DNA of 47,276 nt from CAZKFA01 sp964551925 (lineage in GTDB: Bacteria; Cyanobacteriota; Vampirovibrionia; LMEP-6097), in contig CAZKFA010000015.1 in the NCBI GenBank assembly GCA_964551925.1, forward strand, positions 1 to 47,276. The letters are read 5' to 3'. Within the stretch, counting starts at the first letter, position 1; the number at the start of each line of letters is the position of its first letter. The notes beneath the pieces are model-generated. The model saw nothing but the letters and a program-made list of their open reading frames with translations, ran no database searches and was not told the DNA's origin. This document shows positions 7,249 to 16,055 of this stretch, piece by piece. The position numbers were made by a program, and so were the translations under genes.

Positions 7249-8919
7249 CTATTTACCCACTTCTTGCTCACCCGTTCCAACCGCTTCAGTCTCCGTGATA
7301 TCAGTACTAGCAACAAAGGGACTTGGCATAACGATCGAAACAGTTTTTTGACTAGCTTGAGAGCCTCTTATACAACTTCTGACTCCCAGAAGCTCAGCAA
7401 GTTTCTCTATTTGTACAAAAAGTTGTTCTTTAGTCAATGGCTTGGCATCTCCATCTTCATATTTCTCTCGAATCACCTCTGGCACTTCTTTCTTGGCTTG
7501 AACAGCTAAAGTACTAAGAACATCATTCAAGACACTTAATTCTATTGCGCTGACTTCTCCACCAGACAAATAGATAGAGTGAATATAAGGAAAGCGCCTC
7601 TGAACCTTCTCTGTAACAGCCAATAATTCTTTAGATGATAATTGATTCTGCTGATACAAAGAAATCAAAGCTATCATCATATTGGGACTATCAATCTTAG
7701 CCAATGAACGCATAATGTCCTCTGAAATAGGCTTAAATTCAGCTTGCTGACTAGCTCGCCTCAATTCACTCAAAAAAGTAACAGAATCACGACTCATATA
7801 AAAGCCTCCAGAGAAATTACATGTTTTCGGGATCAATCCATCTACAATAGCCTGTTCTATTTCTTTTTGCACCAGTAATATATGCTTAATCTTTTCTTCA
7901 GTGAGAGGATAGAATTTTTTAATATTATCTTTCAAGAAACAAAAATTTTGCATTAGAGTCAAACGCTCTTCATTACTGCTAACAAAGGCTTCATAGAGCT
8001 TATTAAAATTTACCAGCAAAGTAGTTTCTTTAAATGGAGATTGTTCATTATGTCTTTGCCTGAGCAAATCTTCTTTCATGAAACTTAAAATCAAACAAAC
8101 ATCATCAGGCACAAAACCCTCTCCTTTAGTGACACCTCTTAATTTATCAAGAATTGCTGCAAGCTCTTTATCTTCAAGCTTATCCTTACTATATAAGTCC
8201 AAAACCGTATACAGCTCGGCAACGGCTGCTCCTAATTTAGGATTTTGCAATTTTTGTGCGACAGTCATATCCTGAATTAATGAACTTGCAACTTGTTCAC
8301 TGAGAAGCCCAGCTTCGACTCTATTGTTAATTACAGTGGGTAGAATTTCTTCTAATTGGAATTTATATTCTTTATCAAGATGTACAAAACAATTTTGCAA
8401 ATCAGCATTTGTTTTACGGCATTGAAGCCTAGCACTAGCAGCAAGCTTCAAGACCTGATCATAATTGAGATCACCAAATTCAAACAAACGCAAAAGATGA
8501 GAAGATATATTTGGATTATTAGTTGTTAACAAAGCTCGCAGCATGGGCTCTAAAGGTTTTGATTTAGCCAACTGCTCAATCAAACAACTAGTAAAAGTTA
8601 CATAGTGCCTGTCCGCCTTAAAGTTCATCAATTGGTCTTGGCTCTGCAACAACTCTTCTGCTAAATCACGCGGTATGATTCCAGACTTGAGACCCTGTTC
8701 TAGTACCAATTCTAATCTTCTAAAATCATCAAATATTTCACGATCCTGTTTCATCGCCGGTGCTACCACTACGGGCTTGGCTAAATCTTCAGCAATACTC
8801 CGATTATCTGCAGTAGCAAGTAAAATCCCAGAACTCGCTAATACCGATCCAAGTAATTTCCGAACTAAATTAACTCTTACTGAGCCTTGCTTAGTAAGGC
8901 TAGATGCAGATAAATCCAT
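7249..8919 (-). CDS. Orphan 556-aa helical protein
   Basis: I do not recognise a family. The N-terminus has a basic then hydrophobic stretch (VRKLLGSVLASSGILLATA) that may be an export signal; the rest looks almost wholly alpha-helical, with recurring patterns such as PRDLAEELLQSQ, NNRVEAGLLSEQVASSL and LYQQNQLSSKELLAV that resemble each other loosely (hydrophobic helix, Leu, Ser/Glu-Glu) and could be degenerate helical repeats. The C-terminal tail is rich in V, S and T. Only three cysteine-containing segments are seen and no catalytic motif stands out. A TATAAT box lies 6 bases upstream of ATG. It follows yheT on the same strand with a short gap. A secreted or envelope-located structural role is possible but unproven. 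Confidence 0.7.
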   Translation of the reverse strand: MDLSASSLTKQGSVRVNLVRKLLGSVLASSGILLATADNRSIAEDLAKPVVVAPAMKQDREIFDDFRRLELVLEQGLKSGIIPRDLAEELLQSQDQLMNFKADRHYVTFTSCLIEQLAKSKPLEPMLRALLTTNNPNISSHLLRLFEFGDLNYDQVLKLAASARLQCRKTNADLQNCFVHLDKEYKFQLEEILPTVINNRVEAGLLSEQVASSLIQDMTVAQKLQNPKLGAAVAELYTVLDLYSKDKLEDKELAAILDKLRGVTKGEGFVPDDVCLILSFMKEDLLRQRHNEQSPFKETTLLVNFNKLYEAFVSSNEERLTLMQNFCFLKDNIKKFYPLTEEKIKHILLVQKEIEQAIVDGLIPKTCNFSGGFYMSRDSVTFLSELRRASQQAEFKPISEDIMRSLAKIDSPNMMIALISLYQQNQLSSKELLAVTEKVQRRFPYIHSIYLSGGEVSAIELSVLNDVLSTLAVQAKKEVPEVIREKYEDGDAKPLTKEQLFVQIEKLAELLGVRSCIRGSQASQKTVSIVMPSPFVASTDITETEAVGTGEQEVGK

Positions 8920-9019
8920 GAGAATATTATAACAAGATTAAGAAATGTGGTCAAATATGCCGCATTCGACACTTTTATCTTGATATAATTATCCTGTAAT
9001 AATATCTTAGCTTATTTAA

Positions 9020-9312
9020 ATGACTACAACAACAATCAACAGAGCCAATTTTCTTCATAGACTGCAATCTGCCACAAAAGATTTAGGTATAGATCTTGTT
9101 GCGATGTCAGATTTATCACGAAGGAAGTTTTTGCAAATTNNNNNNNNNNNNNNNNNNNNNNNNNNNNNNNNNNNNNNNNNNNNNNNNNNNNNNNNNNNNN
9201 NNNNNNNNNNNNNNNNNNNNNNNNNNNNNNNNNNNNNNNAGGTATAGATCTTGTTGCGATGTCAGATTTATCACGAAGGAAGTTTTTGCAAATTACTGCA
9301 GCAACTAAATGA
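9020..9312 (+). CDS. Small ORF (45 aa after removing the false gap) with RR motif
   Basis: The N run at 9140-9239 is flanked by the same 55 bases, so 155 bases should be removed. The ORF then encodes 45 residues, ending DLSRRKFLQITAATK. SRRKFLQ matches the twin-arginine consensus, but only five residues follow (ITAATK) before TGA, too short for a Tat signal peptide. Its stop overlaps the next ATG (ATGA). It may be a truncated gene start or a real small protein; whether it is expressed is unknown. Confidence 0.4.
9085..9294. other. False assembly gap (55-bp contig overlap)
   Basis: The 55 bases before the 100 N (9085-9139) are identical to the 55 bases after it (9240-9294). This is an unmerged k-mer-length contig overlap, not missing sequence. 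Confidence 0.9.
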
Positions 9313-9479
9313 CTTGGTTGAATAATTACTATGATGCTAGTTTTATATTTATCAACGCAAGACAAGAAGCTATTGCAGCTCTTAATGAAGCAACTAATAC
9401 TCAAGATGCCGAATCAATAATTGCTAGAAAACTTACCTTGGTTCGAAAAAACCTACGCAGCAAAATTACGCAACTCTAA
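9309..9479 (+). CDS. Small ORF, 56 aa
   Basis: It starts at the ATG that overlaps the TGA of the preceding small ORF and ends 27 bp inside the convergent lipase-maturation-factor-like gene. The product begins MTWLNNYYDASFIFINARQE and continues as two probable helices (EAIAALNEATN, then ESIIARKLTLVRKNL). Its two-helix shape recalls small phage head-joining or coiled-coil proteins, but no assignment is justified. Translational coupling with the upstream ORF supports it being real. Confidence 0.4.
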   Translation: MTWLNNYYDASFIFINARQEAIAALNEATNTQDAESIIARKLTLVRKNLRSKITQL

Positions 9480-10994
9480 TGGTGGCAGATAAATACCACA
9501 TTCTTCACGCTTCCAAATATTATCGGTACTAACAAAGTCCTTCCAATCATTGAATTGATACTCATAAAGCTTAAGGCGAATATATTTAGGAGGCAGCTCA
9601 GGGAAAGGATTTAAAGCAAATAACTTTAATAAATCTTTATCACCTTCTAACAGTTTCAACACTACTTTAAGTAGCCATTGATTATGCTTAATATCAGAAA
9701 GTGCCGCAAACCACATCTGCCAGTCCAAGCGTGGCTGCATTGGAGCAATTTGACTAGGATATTTTTTCAACTCACCAGGCTTATACTTAAACTCATAATC
9801 CTTCCAGTTCTCACCATCATAACTACCCTGAATAATAATTTCATTGCGAGTAGTTGTCATCACAGCAAACAAACCATAAGGATTACTAAAGTACCAAGAG
9901 TAATAATTTTTGAAATAATAATCCTGCATTGGTTGCCAAATACTACTACGACTCAGTATTCGAGAAGATTTAGTAGCAATAAAACTAAAAGAGATCACAC
10001 TATAAAATATTAATATAAGCAAAGATGCCAGAATAACAAAAACTCTCCACCAACGCTGCCAGTTAATCACACTCGGCACAAAGCTCAATCCCTGAGTGAT
10101 TTGTCGAGCAAACAAATTGTCATAAGTAATGACTTTAATCTCTGGTAATACAGCCCAATTAGCAGGTAATAGTCTCTGCAAAGTCAGTTCATCAAAAAGC
10201 CATAGACATAAAACAATAGTAAGTATATTAAAGAAACAATAATTACCTGAAACTATAATTAAGACCTGCAAAGCAATAAAAGCCCAAGCAGCAAAACGTC
10301 GCAACTTTGAGTTGATAAATATAAACCAAGGCAAAATCAACTCAACAACAAACATCAACAAACAAGAAACTTGATGACAACCTAGAGGTAATTGATGGAA
10401 GAAATAGCTCAAGGGATTAGGCAAAGGTTGAGTTTGATAGTGATACTGGAGAGCAGTAAGATTAGCCCAAGTCTGATCATGGCTAGCAAGCTTCACTAGA
10501 CCTGACATAAACATTAATTTAAAAACCAAAATTCTAAAAATCCAAACAAAAACAGAAGCAGCTTGATTATTAAATAACAGATATAACACTGTCAATAAGC
10601 CAATTTCAAGCAATAATATATCCCACTGAAAACTCAAGAAGACTTGAGTTGCATTAACAAAAGATAAATAACTCAAATACAAGAATAAAAATACAACTAT
10701 ATCCACAAACCTTGATTGCAATTTGATTTGTAAGCAATAAATTATTGCTATGACAGTTGCCACCAAACTCAGCAAGTAAATAAAACTATCTGACTGATTA
10801 AACCAAAATAACGATGGCAATCTGGCAAAGCGCTCTAGTGGATTAAGCAGATGGCTTGCAACATAATTTAAATAATCTTGAATTGGAATAATGCCATCAG
10901 CACAGAATAAAACTTTGACTTGTTGCGTGAGCGACAGAAAAGCAAAGAAATAGACTAGGGCTAAGGATTTCAGGAATATTCTTTCTCTTAACAT
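9453..10994 (-). CDS. Lipase maturation factor (LMF1)-family membrane protein
   Basis: A 513-aa polytopic membrane protein with roughly eight to ten hydrophobic segments. Family marks are FLSFQWDILLLEIG, the motif LMFMSGLVKLASHDQTWANL followed by TALQYHYQTQPLPNPLSYFF, and a C-terminal soluble region with QGSYDGENWKDYEFKYKPGE and APMQPRLDWQMWFAAL. These match the lipase maturation factor family, whose vertebrate member assists folding of secreted lipases in the ER. Bacterial homologues are widespread but not understood; a role in export or folding of an envelope enzyme is inference. A TATAAT-type box lies about 14 bases upstream of ATG. The neighbouring gene yheT is an alpha/beta hydrolase, which might or might not be connected. 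Confidence 0.85.
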   Translation of the reverse strand: MLRERIFLKSLALVYFFAFLSLTQQVKVLFCADGIIPIQDYLNYVASHLLNPLERFARLPSLFWFNQSDSFIYLLSLVATVIAIIYCLQIKLQSRFVDIVVFLFLYLSYLSFVNATQVFLSFQWDILLLEIGLLTVLYLLFNNQAASVFVWIFRILVFKLMFMSGLVKLASHDQTWANLTALQYHYQTQPLPNPLSYFFHQLPLGCHQVSCLLMFVVELILPWFIFINSKLRRFAAWAFIALQVLIIVSGNYCFFNILTIVLCLWLFDELTLQRLLPANWAVLPEIKVITYDNLFARQITQGLSFVPSVINWQRWWRVFVILASLLILIFYSVISFSFIATKSSRILSRSSIWQPMQDYYFKNYYSWYFSNPYGLFAVMTTTRNEIIIQGSYDGENWKDYEFKYKPGELKKYPSQIAPMQPRLDWQMWFAALSDIKHNQWLLKVVLKLLEGDKDLLKLFALNPFPELPPKYIRLKLYEYQFNDWKDFVSTDNIWKREECGIYLPPLELRNFAA

Positions 10995-11034
10995 GTAGGA
11001 TTGATCTAATTATATAGCAGTTCAATATAGTAAT

Positions 11035-11209
11035 TGAATTGAGAAGCTACTTTCATTCCGGTTGAGACTCTTATTGCTAAAAATGCGCAAAAATATTCAC
11101 TGCGTTACGGCAAAAGTTCGAAAGCGTCGAATTTTGCCTACTTCGTTCAATTTTTGCTGTTTTTAGCTAACAAAAGCTCAAGACTCCATGAAAGTAGCTT
11201 CTCAATTCA
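11035..11209. mobile_element. MITE-like palindromic element, copy 1
   Basis: A 175-bp non-coding element bounded by 22-bp perfect terminal inverted repeats (beginning TGAATTGAGAAGCTACTTTC; right arm 11188-11209). The inside is also roughly self-complementary (CTAAAAATGCGCAAAAAT against ATTTTTGCTGTTTTTAG; GCAAAAGTTCGA against TCGAATTTTGC), so the whole unit can fold into one long hairpin. A second copy, inverted, is at 26177-26352. No transposase is present, so it would need one in trans. Confidence 0.85.
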
Positions 11210-11233
11210 TTTGACAAATAACTTCTCAACAAA

Positions 11234-12553
11234 TTACTTTGGCATCTGAGCTCTTAGCGGAATATACAAAGTCACCGCTCTAACAACAAGAAAGATATAA
11301 AGTGCCAACCACAAACCATGATTACCTAGATAATGCGGCAACACTAATATTGCAAGAGCATAGACTGCAAACGCAATTAACATCATTAACATCATCATAG
11401 AAGTTTGTGTCATGCCAATATAAATTCCATCTAATTGAAAACACCAGATCCCAACAATAGGAATACCAACTAGCCACGGCAAATATTCTTTAGCTAGAAT
11501 CCGCACTGTCTCAACATGCGTAAAATAATCAATCAAATAAGCACCTGCTAAGTAATAAATAAGAGTAAACAGCAAAGCAAAGACACAAGACATCTTAGTT
11601 GTAATAGCAACGGCTTGCCACAAGCGATTATTATTAATTGCTCCATAAGATTGCCCGACCAAAACCTCTGCAGCATTAGAGAAGCCATCTAATGTATAAC
11701 TCAAGAACCAAAATAAATTAATAAGAATAGTATTAGCTGCAAGCGTAACACTATCCTGCCCTGCGCTAGCACTAGTAAACCAAGAGAAAGCAAAAAACAC
11801 TAGTAAAGTACGAACAAACAAATCACCATTAATTTTTACGACTGCAACAATCTGTTTAAAGTGCATAGATACCGTAATCACATCAGCAAGAGGGACTCGT
11901 GATCTAACCCAAAGCACATAAGCAACGAGCAAGCTCAACACAAAAACAAATATATGAGAGATCAATGCTGAATAAGCAACTCCCGCAACTCCAAGATTGA
12001 GAGTCAACGCCAAATAAATCGCAAGTGGAATATTTAAAATATTCATTGCAACCCTAAGAATCAATGCCAGTTTGGGTTTCTGTATGCCATAGAACCAGCC
12101 CAACATAACGTAATTACCCATAGTGGCAATAGTGCCCCAAATTCTAATGTCAAAATATTGCTTAGCTAAGACTTCAACAGCAGCCTCGGCATGTATCATC
12201 TCAAAAGCAATCCATGAGATGAATGATTGTATTGATGTAACAAAAGCACCAAAGGTAACAGCTACCATCAAAGCTCTAACTAAAACTGCAAACATTTCAG
12301 TAGTATCATGCCGTCCCATTGCTTGCGCCACCAATCCTGTCGTCCCCTTACGCAAAAAAGAAAAACTCCAATAGATACATTGCAGCACCATAACTCCAAG
12401 CGCCACCGCTCCAATATAAATCTCACTAGGCAATCTACCGACTACAGCAATATTAGTCGCACCGATCAAGGGTATACTTATATTAGAGAGAATAATCGGC
12501 CAAGCCAAATTCCAGACTGTTTTATAATTAATATCTATAACCTTAGCGATCAC
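11234..12553 (-). CDS. MATE-family efflux transporter (DinF-like)
   Basis: A 439-aa multidrug and toxic compound extrusion transporter with about 12 hydrophobic segments. The N-terminus (VWNLAWPIILSNISIPLIGATNIAVVGRLP) and the KGTTGLVAQAMGR and GFSNAAEVLVGQSYGA segments are typical of the DinF branch, which exports organic cations or other compounds by Na+ or H+ antiport. The start is GTG at 12553; it diverges from ccsBA with only 41 bp between the two start codons, so both promoters must overlap in that short stretch. Substrate unknown. Confidence 0.93.
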   Translation of the reverse strand: MIAKVIDINYKTVWNLAWPIILSNISIPLIGATNIAVVGRLPSEIYIGAVALGVMVLQCIYWSFSFLRKGTTGLVAQAMGRHDTTEMFAVLVRALMVAVTFGAFVTSIQSFISWIAFEMIHAEAAVEVLAKQYFDIRIWGTIATMGNYVMLGWFYGIQKPKLALILRVAMNILNIPLAIYLALTLNLGVAGVAYSALISHIFVFVLSLLVAYVLWVRSRVPLADVITVSMHFKQIVAVVKINGDLFVRTLLVFFAFSWFTSASAGQDSVTLAANTILINLFWFLSYTLDGFSNAAEVLVGQSYGAINNNRLWQAVAITTKMSCVFALLFTLIYYLAGAYLIDYFTHVETVRILAKEYLPWLVGIPIVGIWCFQLDGIYIGMTQTSMMMLMMLIAFAVYALAILVLPHYLGNHGLWLALYIFLVVRAVTLYIPLRAQMPK

Positions 12554-12580
12554 TTTATATAGTATTGCACAATAAGAAGC

Positions 12581-12586
12581 TATAAT
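12581..12586 (+). promoter_or_regulatory. -10 box of ccsBA
   Basis: TATAAT lies 8 bases before the GTG start of the cytochrome c synthase gene and no Shine-Dalgarno is present, which predicts a leaderless transcript. Confidence 0.5.
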
Positions 12587-12594
12587 TATCTATC

Positions 12595-15453
12595 GTGATC
12601 AAGCGCTTAAGCTCATTAAAATTAACCGTCACTTGCCTATTTATTTTGGCTTTACTAACAATTCTTGGCACCATTTATCAAGTCGAACATGGTTTATATT
12701 TGGCACAAAAAAACATTTTCAACTCTAATTTTTTTCTTTTCCATGGACTTCCATTACCTAGTGTCAAATTAGTACTTATAGTCCTTGGTATCAACTTGAT
12801 ATCGATGATGATATCAAAGTGGCGACTCATGTTACACAAACCAAGTTTGTTTTTGTTACACTCAAGCCTAATAATCTTATTAATATCAAGCTTTATTAAC
12901 TCGATAAGTCGAGTAGAAGCCTTTATCAACCTCAAAGAAGCCGAGTCGAGTAATATCGCAAAGGATTACTATAACTGGGATCTAAGCATTTTTAAGCAGG
13001 GTAAAGCTCTACAAACTATAACATTCAACAAACTCAAAACAACTAATCAAATCAGTAGTGACTTAACGATCACGGTAAAAGACAAATTCATCAATTCTGC
13101 AATCTTCGATACCCCTTTTGCTGGCAGAATTCTCAAATCACTACCAATTGAGAATGATTATGAAAAAAATTCTCCTGCTTTAATTCTTGATATTAGTGGC
13201 AAAGAACTAGAGTTACAAGGCAATGACCAAGATACTTTGATTCTAAAGGAGCTCGTTATCAATTTACATCGCAAAGCCTATAACATGCCTTTTGGGATTA
13301 AATTGATTGACGTAACTAGAGAGCTATATCCTGGCACTCAAGTTGCAAAGTCTTACCAAAGCAAGGTCTTACTAAATAACAACGACAATAGCCGTGAGGT
13401 CTTGATCTCTATGAATAAACCCCTGCGCTTTAAAGATTACACTATCTATCAATCTTCCTATAGCATAGACCTCAATGGTGATGAGTATTCTACCTTTGCT
13501 ATAGTAAAGAACCCTGGCTATCTTATTCCATACTTTGCTACATTACTGGCTGCAATTGGACTCTGGCTACACTTCGGTCTAATGTTTCTTGGTTACCTTA
13601 AGAAGCGCCATTTAATCACTGCAACGATTATCACTCTAAGCTTATTACCCCAAGGTGCTTTGGCTGCTCAATCAATTGACTACCAATATTTCAAACAAAT
13701 CTTAGTGCAAGATCAAGGACGCCTAAAACCATTAGATACTTTTGCTAGAAGCTTATTACTCAGATTCTCTGGCAAGTCACGACTCGACACTATGAGCCAT
13801 CTTGATTGGTTTAGCAAAGTAATTTTTGAGCCTACCAAGATCAATGATAGTCGAGTCTTCTTAATCAACAATCCAGAAATCTTAGAGTCATTAAATTTAC
13901 AAGCAAGTGATACTAGAAGATATAGCTTCAACAACCTCAGGATTGCAATGGACAAGCTAGAAGCCTTTAACAACACCGCTCTTAATAAGCCAGAGAAAGC
14001 TCGTTCAGAATTTGACAGAGAGTACATGAGAATCTTTAGCAATCTCTGTTGCTACACACATCTAATGAACAGCTTGAGGTTTTATTTTCCTGACAAGAAC
14101 TTGCACATAGAAGGGGAAACACTAGAAGCACAATTCAACAATAGCAAGAACCTAAGTTTATTTGACTTAATTACTCACATTCAAACATTAGAAAAAGCTA
14201 TCACTAACATCAAGCCAGACCAACTAAAACAGCTTTCAAGCACCGATTCGGCTTACATCAATATGGCAATGACTCTATTTGATAGCATCGAAGGCTACAA
14301 AGCCTTTAGCCAAGCATATCCTAGTAATCAAAGCTTGAATATCATTCACAACAGCAATGCAACTTTATACACGCCTTGGGATAATTTGATTGACAAAGAA
14401 AACAAAGATAAAACTTCCTTACGCTTACTCAAAGATTTATATGATGGCTACCACAATAATAATTTCAAAAAAACATCACTAGCTTTTGTTAAATACAATC
14501 ATCAACAAATCAGCTTCAAACAAAAATTCAAAATGCAACTTGAACTGATTTACAATCAAATCAATCCACTAACTAACGCAAAGTTCATTTATGGCTTAGC
14601 TTTCTTATTAATAATGATCTCAAGTTTATTCAAGAGTAACTACTTTAACCACAATCTCAACCAATGGCTCATACTGACAGCTTTTGGGTTACATAGCTTT
14701 GCGCTAATTTCAAGGATTATAATTCTAGAACGTCCACCAGTTTCTAACCTGTTTGAGACTTTTGTGTTTGTAAGCTGGGTTACTGTAATCATTGGATTAG
14801 TTATTGAGCGCATTGACAGACGCAACATTGGATTAATCATTGCAAGCTTCGTTGCCTTATTACTCTTATTAATCTCCAGCAAATTTGCTAACGAAGGAGA
14901 CACTATGCAGGTAGTAATAGCGGTACTAAATTCAAACTTCTGGCTAAGCACTCATGTAATCTGCATCAGCATTGGTTATGCGGGTGTATTCTCTGCTGGA
15001 ATCATTGGGCATATTTATCTGATCAAACAATTACTCAAGACAAACGAGTTACACCTAAAAGAAATTTCTAAGATGATTTATGGTGTAATGGCCTTTGGCT
15101 TATGCTTTAGCTTTCTCGGAACTATTCTTGGTGGCATCTGGGCGGACCAAAGCTGGGGACGTTTCTGGGGCTGGGATCCTAAAGAAAATGGAGCGCTACT
15201 TATTGTCTTATGGTCAACCATTATGTTCCACAGTAAAATGGCTGGTTTAATTAAAGACCGAGGCTTCGCCATAGGTTCAATAATGGGCTCAATGGTAGTT
15301 ATCTTGTCTTGGTTTGGTGTAAATCTACTTGGTGTTGGCTTACATTCCTATGGATTTACGTCGGGACTAGCTCAATTGCTTATCGGCTATTATGGTTTTG
15401 AAGTTCTATTCGTAGCTTCAACACTAATAATTGCCAGAATAAAATCGCGCTAA
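12595..15453 (+). CDS. ccsBA: Cytochrome c synthase, fused ResB-CcsA (CcsBA, System II)
   Basis: A 952-aa fusion that attaches haem to apocytochrome c outside the inner membrane. Residues 1 to about 350 are ResB/CcsB-like: three early transmembrane helices (LTVTCLFILALLTILGTIYQ), a large periplasmic domain, and a fourth helix (YLIPYFATLLAAIGLWLHFG). Residues about 655 to 952 are CcsA-like, with several helices and the haem-binding WWD motif WGRFWGWDPKENGAL near residue 860 and conserved histidines (STHVICISIGY, MFHSKMAG, LGVGLHSYG). Between them lies a long soluble region. The fused form is known in epsilonproteobacteria and Bacteroidetes. The start is GTG. It implies c-type cytochromes, hence respiration. 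Confidence 0.94.
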   Translation: MIKRLSSLKLTVTCLFILALLTILGTIYQVEHGLYLAQKNIFNSNFFLFHGLPLPSVKLVLIVLGINLISMMISKWRLMLHKPSLFLLHSSLIILLISSFINSISRVEAFINLKEAESSNIAKDYYNWDLSIFKQGKALQTITFNKLKTTNQISSDLTITVKDKFINSAIFDTPFAGRILKSLPIENDYEKNSPALILDISGKELELQGNDQDTLILKELVINLHRKAYNMPFGIKLIDVTRELYPGTQVAKSYQSKVLLNNNDNSREVLISMNKPLRFKDYTIYQSSYSIDLNGDEYSTFAIVKNPGYLIPYFATLLAAIGLWLHFGLMFLGYLKKRHLITATIITLSLLPQGALAAQSIDYQYFKQILVQDQGRLKPLDTFARSLLLRFSGKSRLDTMSHLDWFSKVIFEPTKINDSRVFLINNPEILESLNLQASDTRRYSFNNLRIAMDKLEAFNNTALNKPEKARSEFDREYMRIFSNLCCYTHLMNSLRFYFPDKNLHIEGETLEAQFNNSKNLSLFDLITHIQTLEKAITNIKPDQLKQLSSTDSAYINMAMTLFDSIEGYKAFSQAYPSNQSLNIIHNSNATLYTPWDNLIDKENKDKTSLRLLKDLYDGYHNNNFKKTSLAFVKYNHQQISFKQKFKMQLELIYNQINPLTNAKFIYGLAFLLIMISSLFKSNYFNHNLNQWLILTAFGLHSFALISRIIILERPPVSNLFETFVFVSWVTVIIGLVIERIDRRNIGLIIASFVALLLLLISSKFANEGDTMQVVIAVLNSNFWLSTHVICISIGYAGVFSAGIIGHIYLIKQLLKTNELHLKEISKMIYGVMAFGLCFSFLGTILGGIWADQSWGRFWGWDPKENGALLIVLWSTIMFHSKMAGLIKDRGFAIGSIMGSMVVILSWFGVNLLGVGLHSYGFTSGLAQLLIGYYGFEVLFVASTLIIARIKSR

Positions 15454-15513
15454 TCTTCAGGGTTTCTACCTAAAATTTCGATCAAAATTCTGTTAGAGAG
15501 CAAAAAAATATGG

Positions 15514-15519
15514 TATAAT
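15514..15519 (+). promoter_or_regulatory. -10 box of the SMR leader transcript
   Basis: TATAAT with a weak -35-like TGTTAG 17 bases upstream (15491-15496). Here the box lies 28 bases before the first ATG, leaving room for a true leader with a Shine-Dalgarno, unlike most other genes in the window. Confidence 0.5.
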
Positions 15520-15547
15520 GTATTTATCAGCATTTTTAGGAGTTATT

Positions 15548-15613
15548 ATGGACATCGTTCTAGATAGAAGAATTGGCAGCGTGTTCACGATAGACTCTGC
15601 TCCTTATAGCTAG
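15548..15613 (+). CDS. Putative leader peptide (21 aa) of the SMR transporter gene
   Basis: A short ORF beginning MDIVLDRRIGSVF and ending DSAPYS, preceded by a clear Shine-Dalgarno AGGAGT (15538-15543) and a TATAAT promoter. It ends 25 bp before an intrinsic-terminator hairpin that itself precedes the SMR transporter gene. The order promoter, short peptide, terminator, second hairpin, transporter is that of translation-controlled attenuation, as in leader peptides that sense ribosome-targeting drugs or starvation. Length too small for homology; the evidence is the strong ribosome site and the context. Confidence 0.55.
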   Translation: MDIVLDRRIGSVFTIDSAPYS

Positions 15614-15638
15614 CTTTTTTGTTGGTTGTTTTTTTATG

Positions 15639-15664
15639 TAACCACATTTATTGTGGTTATTTTT
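15639..15664 (+). terminator. Intrinsic terminator / attenuator before the SMR gene
   Basis: The stem TAACCACA/TGTGGTTA (8 bp, loop TTTAT) is followed by five T. The left arm ACCAC can also pair with GGTT in GTTGGTTG just upstream (15621-15628) or in GTTGGTTA just downstream (15665-15672), so mutually exclusive folds are available. It lies inside the leader and would cut transcription before the transporter unless relieved. Confidence 0.65.
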
Positions 15665-15683
15665 GTTGGTTATTTATTAGAGG

Positions 15684-15712
15684 AAGATTAGCTAATTTAC
15701 AAAGCTAATCTT
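15684..15712 (+). promoter_or_regulatory. Hairpin next to the SMR ribosome-binding site
   Basis: A perfect 10-bp stem (AAGATTAGCT with AGCTAATCTT) and a 9-base loop end directly before the Shine-Dalgarno AAAAAGGAG (15713-15721). It could present or hide the ribosome site, a second control point after the terminator. Confidence 0.5.
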
Positions 15713-15726
15713 AAAAAGGAGTTATC

Positions 15727-16041
15727 ATGGCTTGGCTATTATTATTTGCGGCAGTTTTGTTTGAGGTATTTGCAATGGTGCAACTCAAGCTATCTGATGG
15801 ATTAGCAAAAGTTGATTCATCAATCACGACAGTACTTCTCTTTGCGCTCAGTTTTATCTGCGCATCTTTTGCACTGAAAAGAATTGATATGGGAGTCGCC
15901 TATTCACTTTGGGCAGGTCTGAGCACTGTAGGAATTGTTATTGCCGGAATCTTTTATTTTGGTGAATCATCAAACCTTCTCAAAATGGGCTTTGCTGGAT
16001 TGATTCTTATTGGTATCATTGGACTGAATATGAATTCTTGA
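15727..16041 (+). CDS. Small multidrug resistance (SMR) family transporter
   Basis: A 104-aa protein with four hydrophobic helices, the normal SMR length. It has the essential membrane glutamate in AVLFEVFAM (helix 1), a Trp-containing segment AYSLWAGLSTVGIV (helix 3; compare AYAVWSGLG in EmrE) and the ending LILIGIIGLNM. SMR proteins are dual-topology dimers that export quaternary cations or guanidinium by H+ exchange. It has a clear AAGGAG ribosome site, and its leader carries a short peptide and terminator, so expression is probably induced. No guanidine-riboswitch fold was recognised, so Gdx versus EmrE type is open. Confidence 0.92.
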   Translation: MAWLLLFAAVLFEVFAMVQLKLSDGLAKVDSSITTVLLFALSFICASFALKRIDMGVAYSLWAGLSTVGIVIAGIFYFGESSNLLKMGFAGLILIGIIGLNMNS

Positions 16042-16055
16042 TATGATTGTAGTTG

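Noticed and set aside
15620..15726. A guanidine riboswitch before the SMR gene
   Set aside because: Neither the ykkC core nor the paired ACGR loops of the small guanidine class are visible; the hairpins are better explained as a terminator and a ribosome-site stem.
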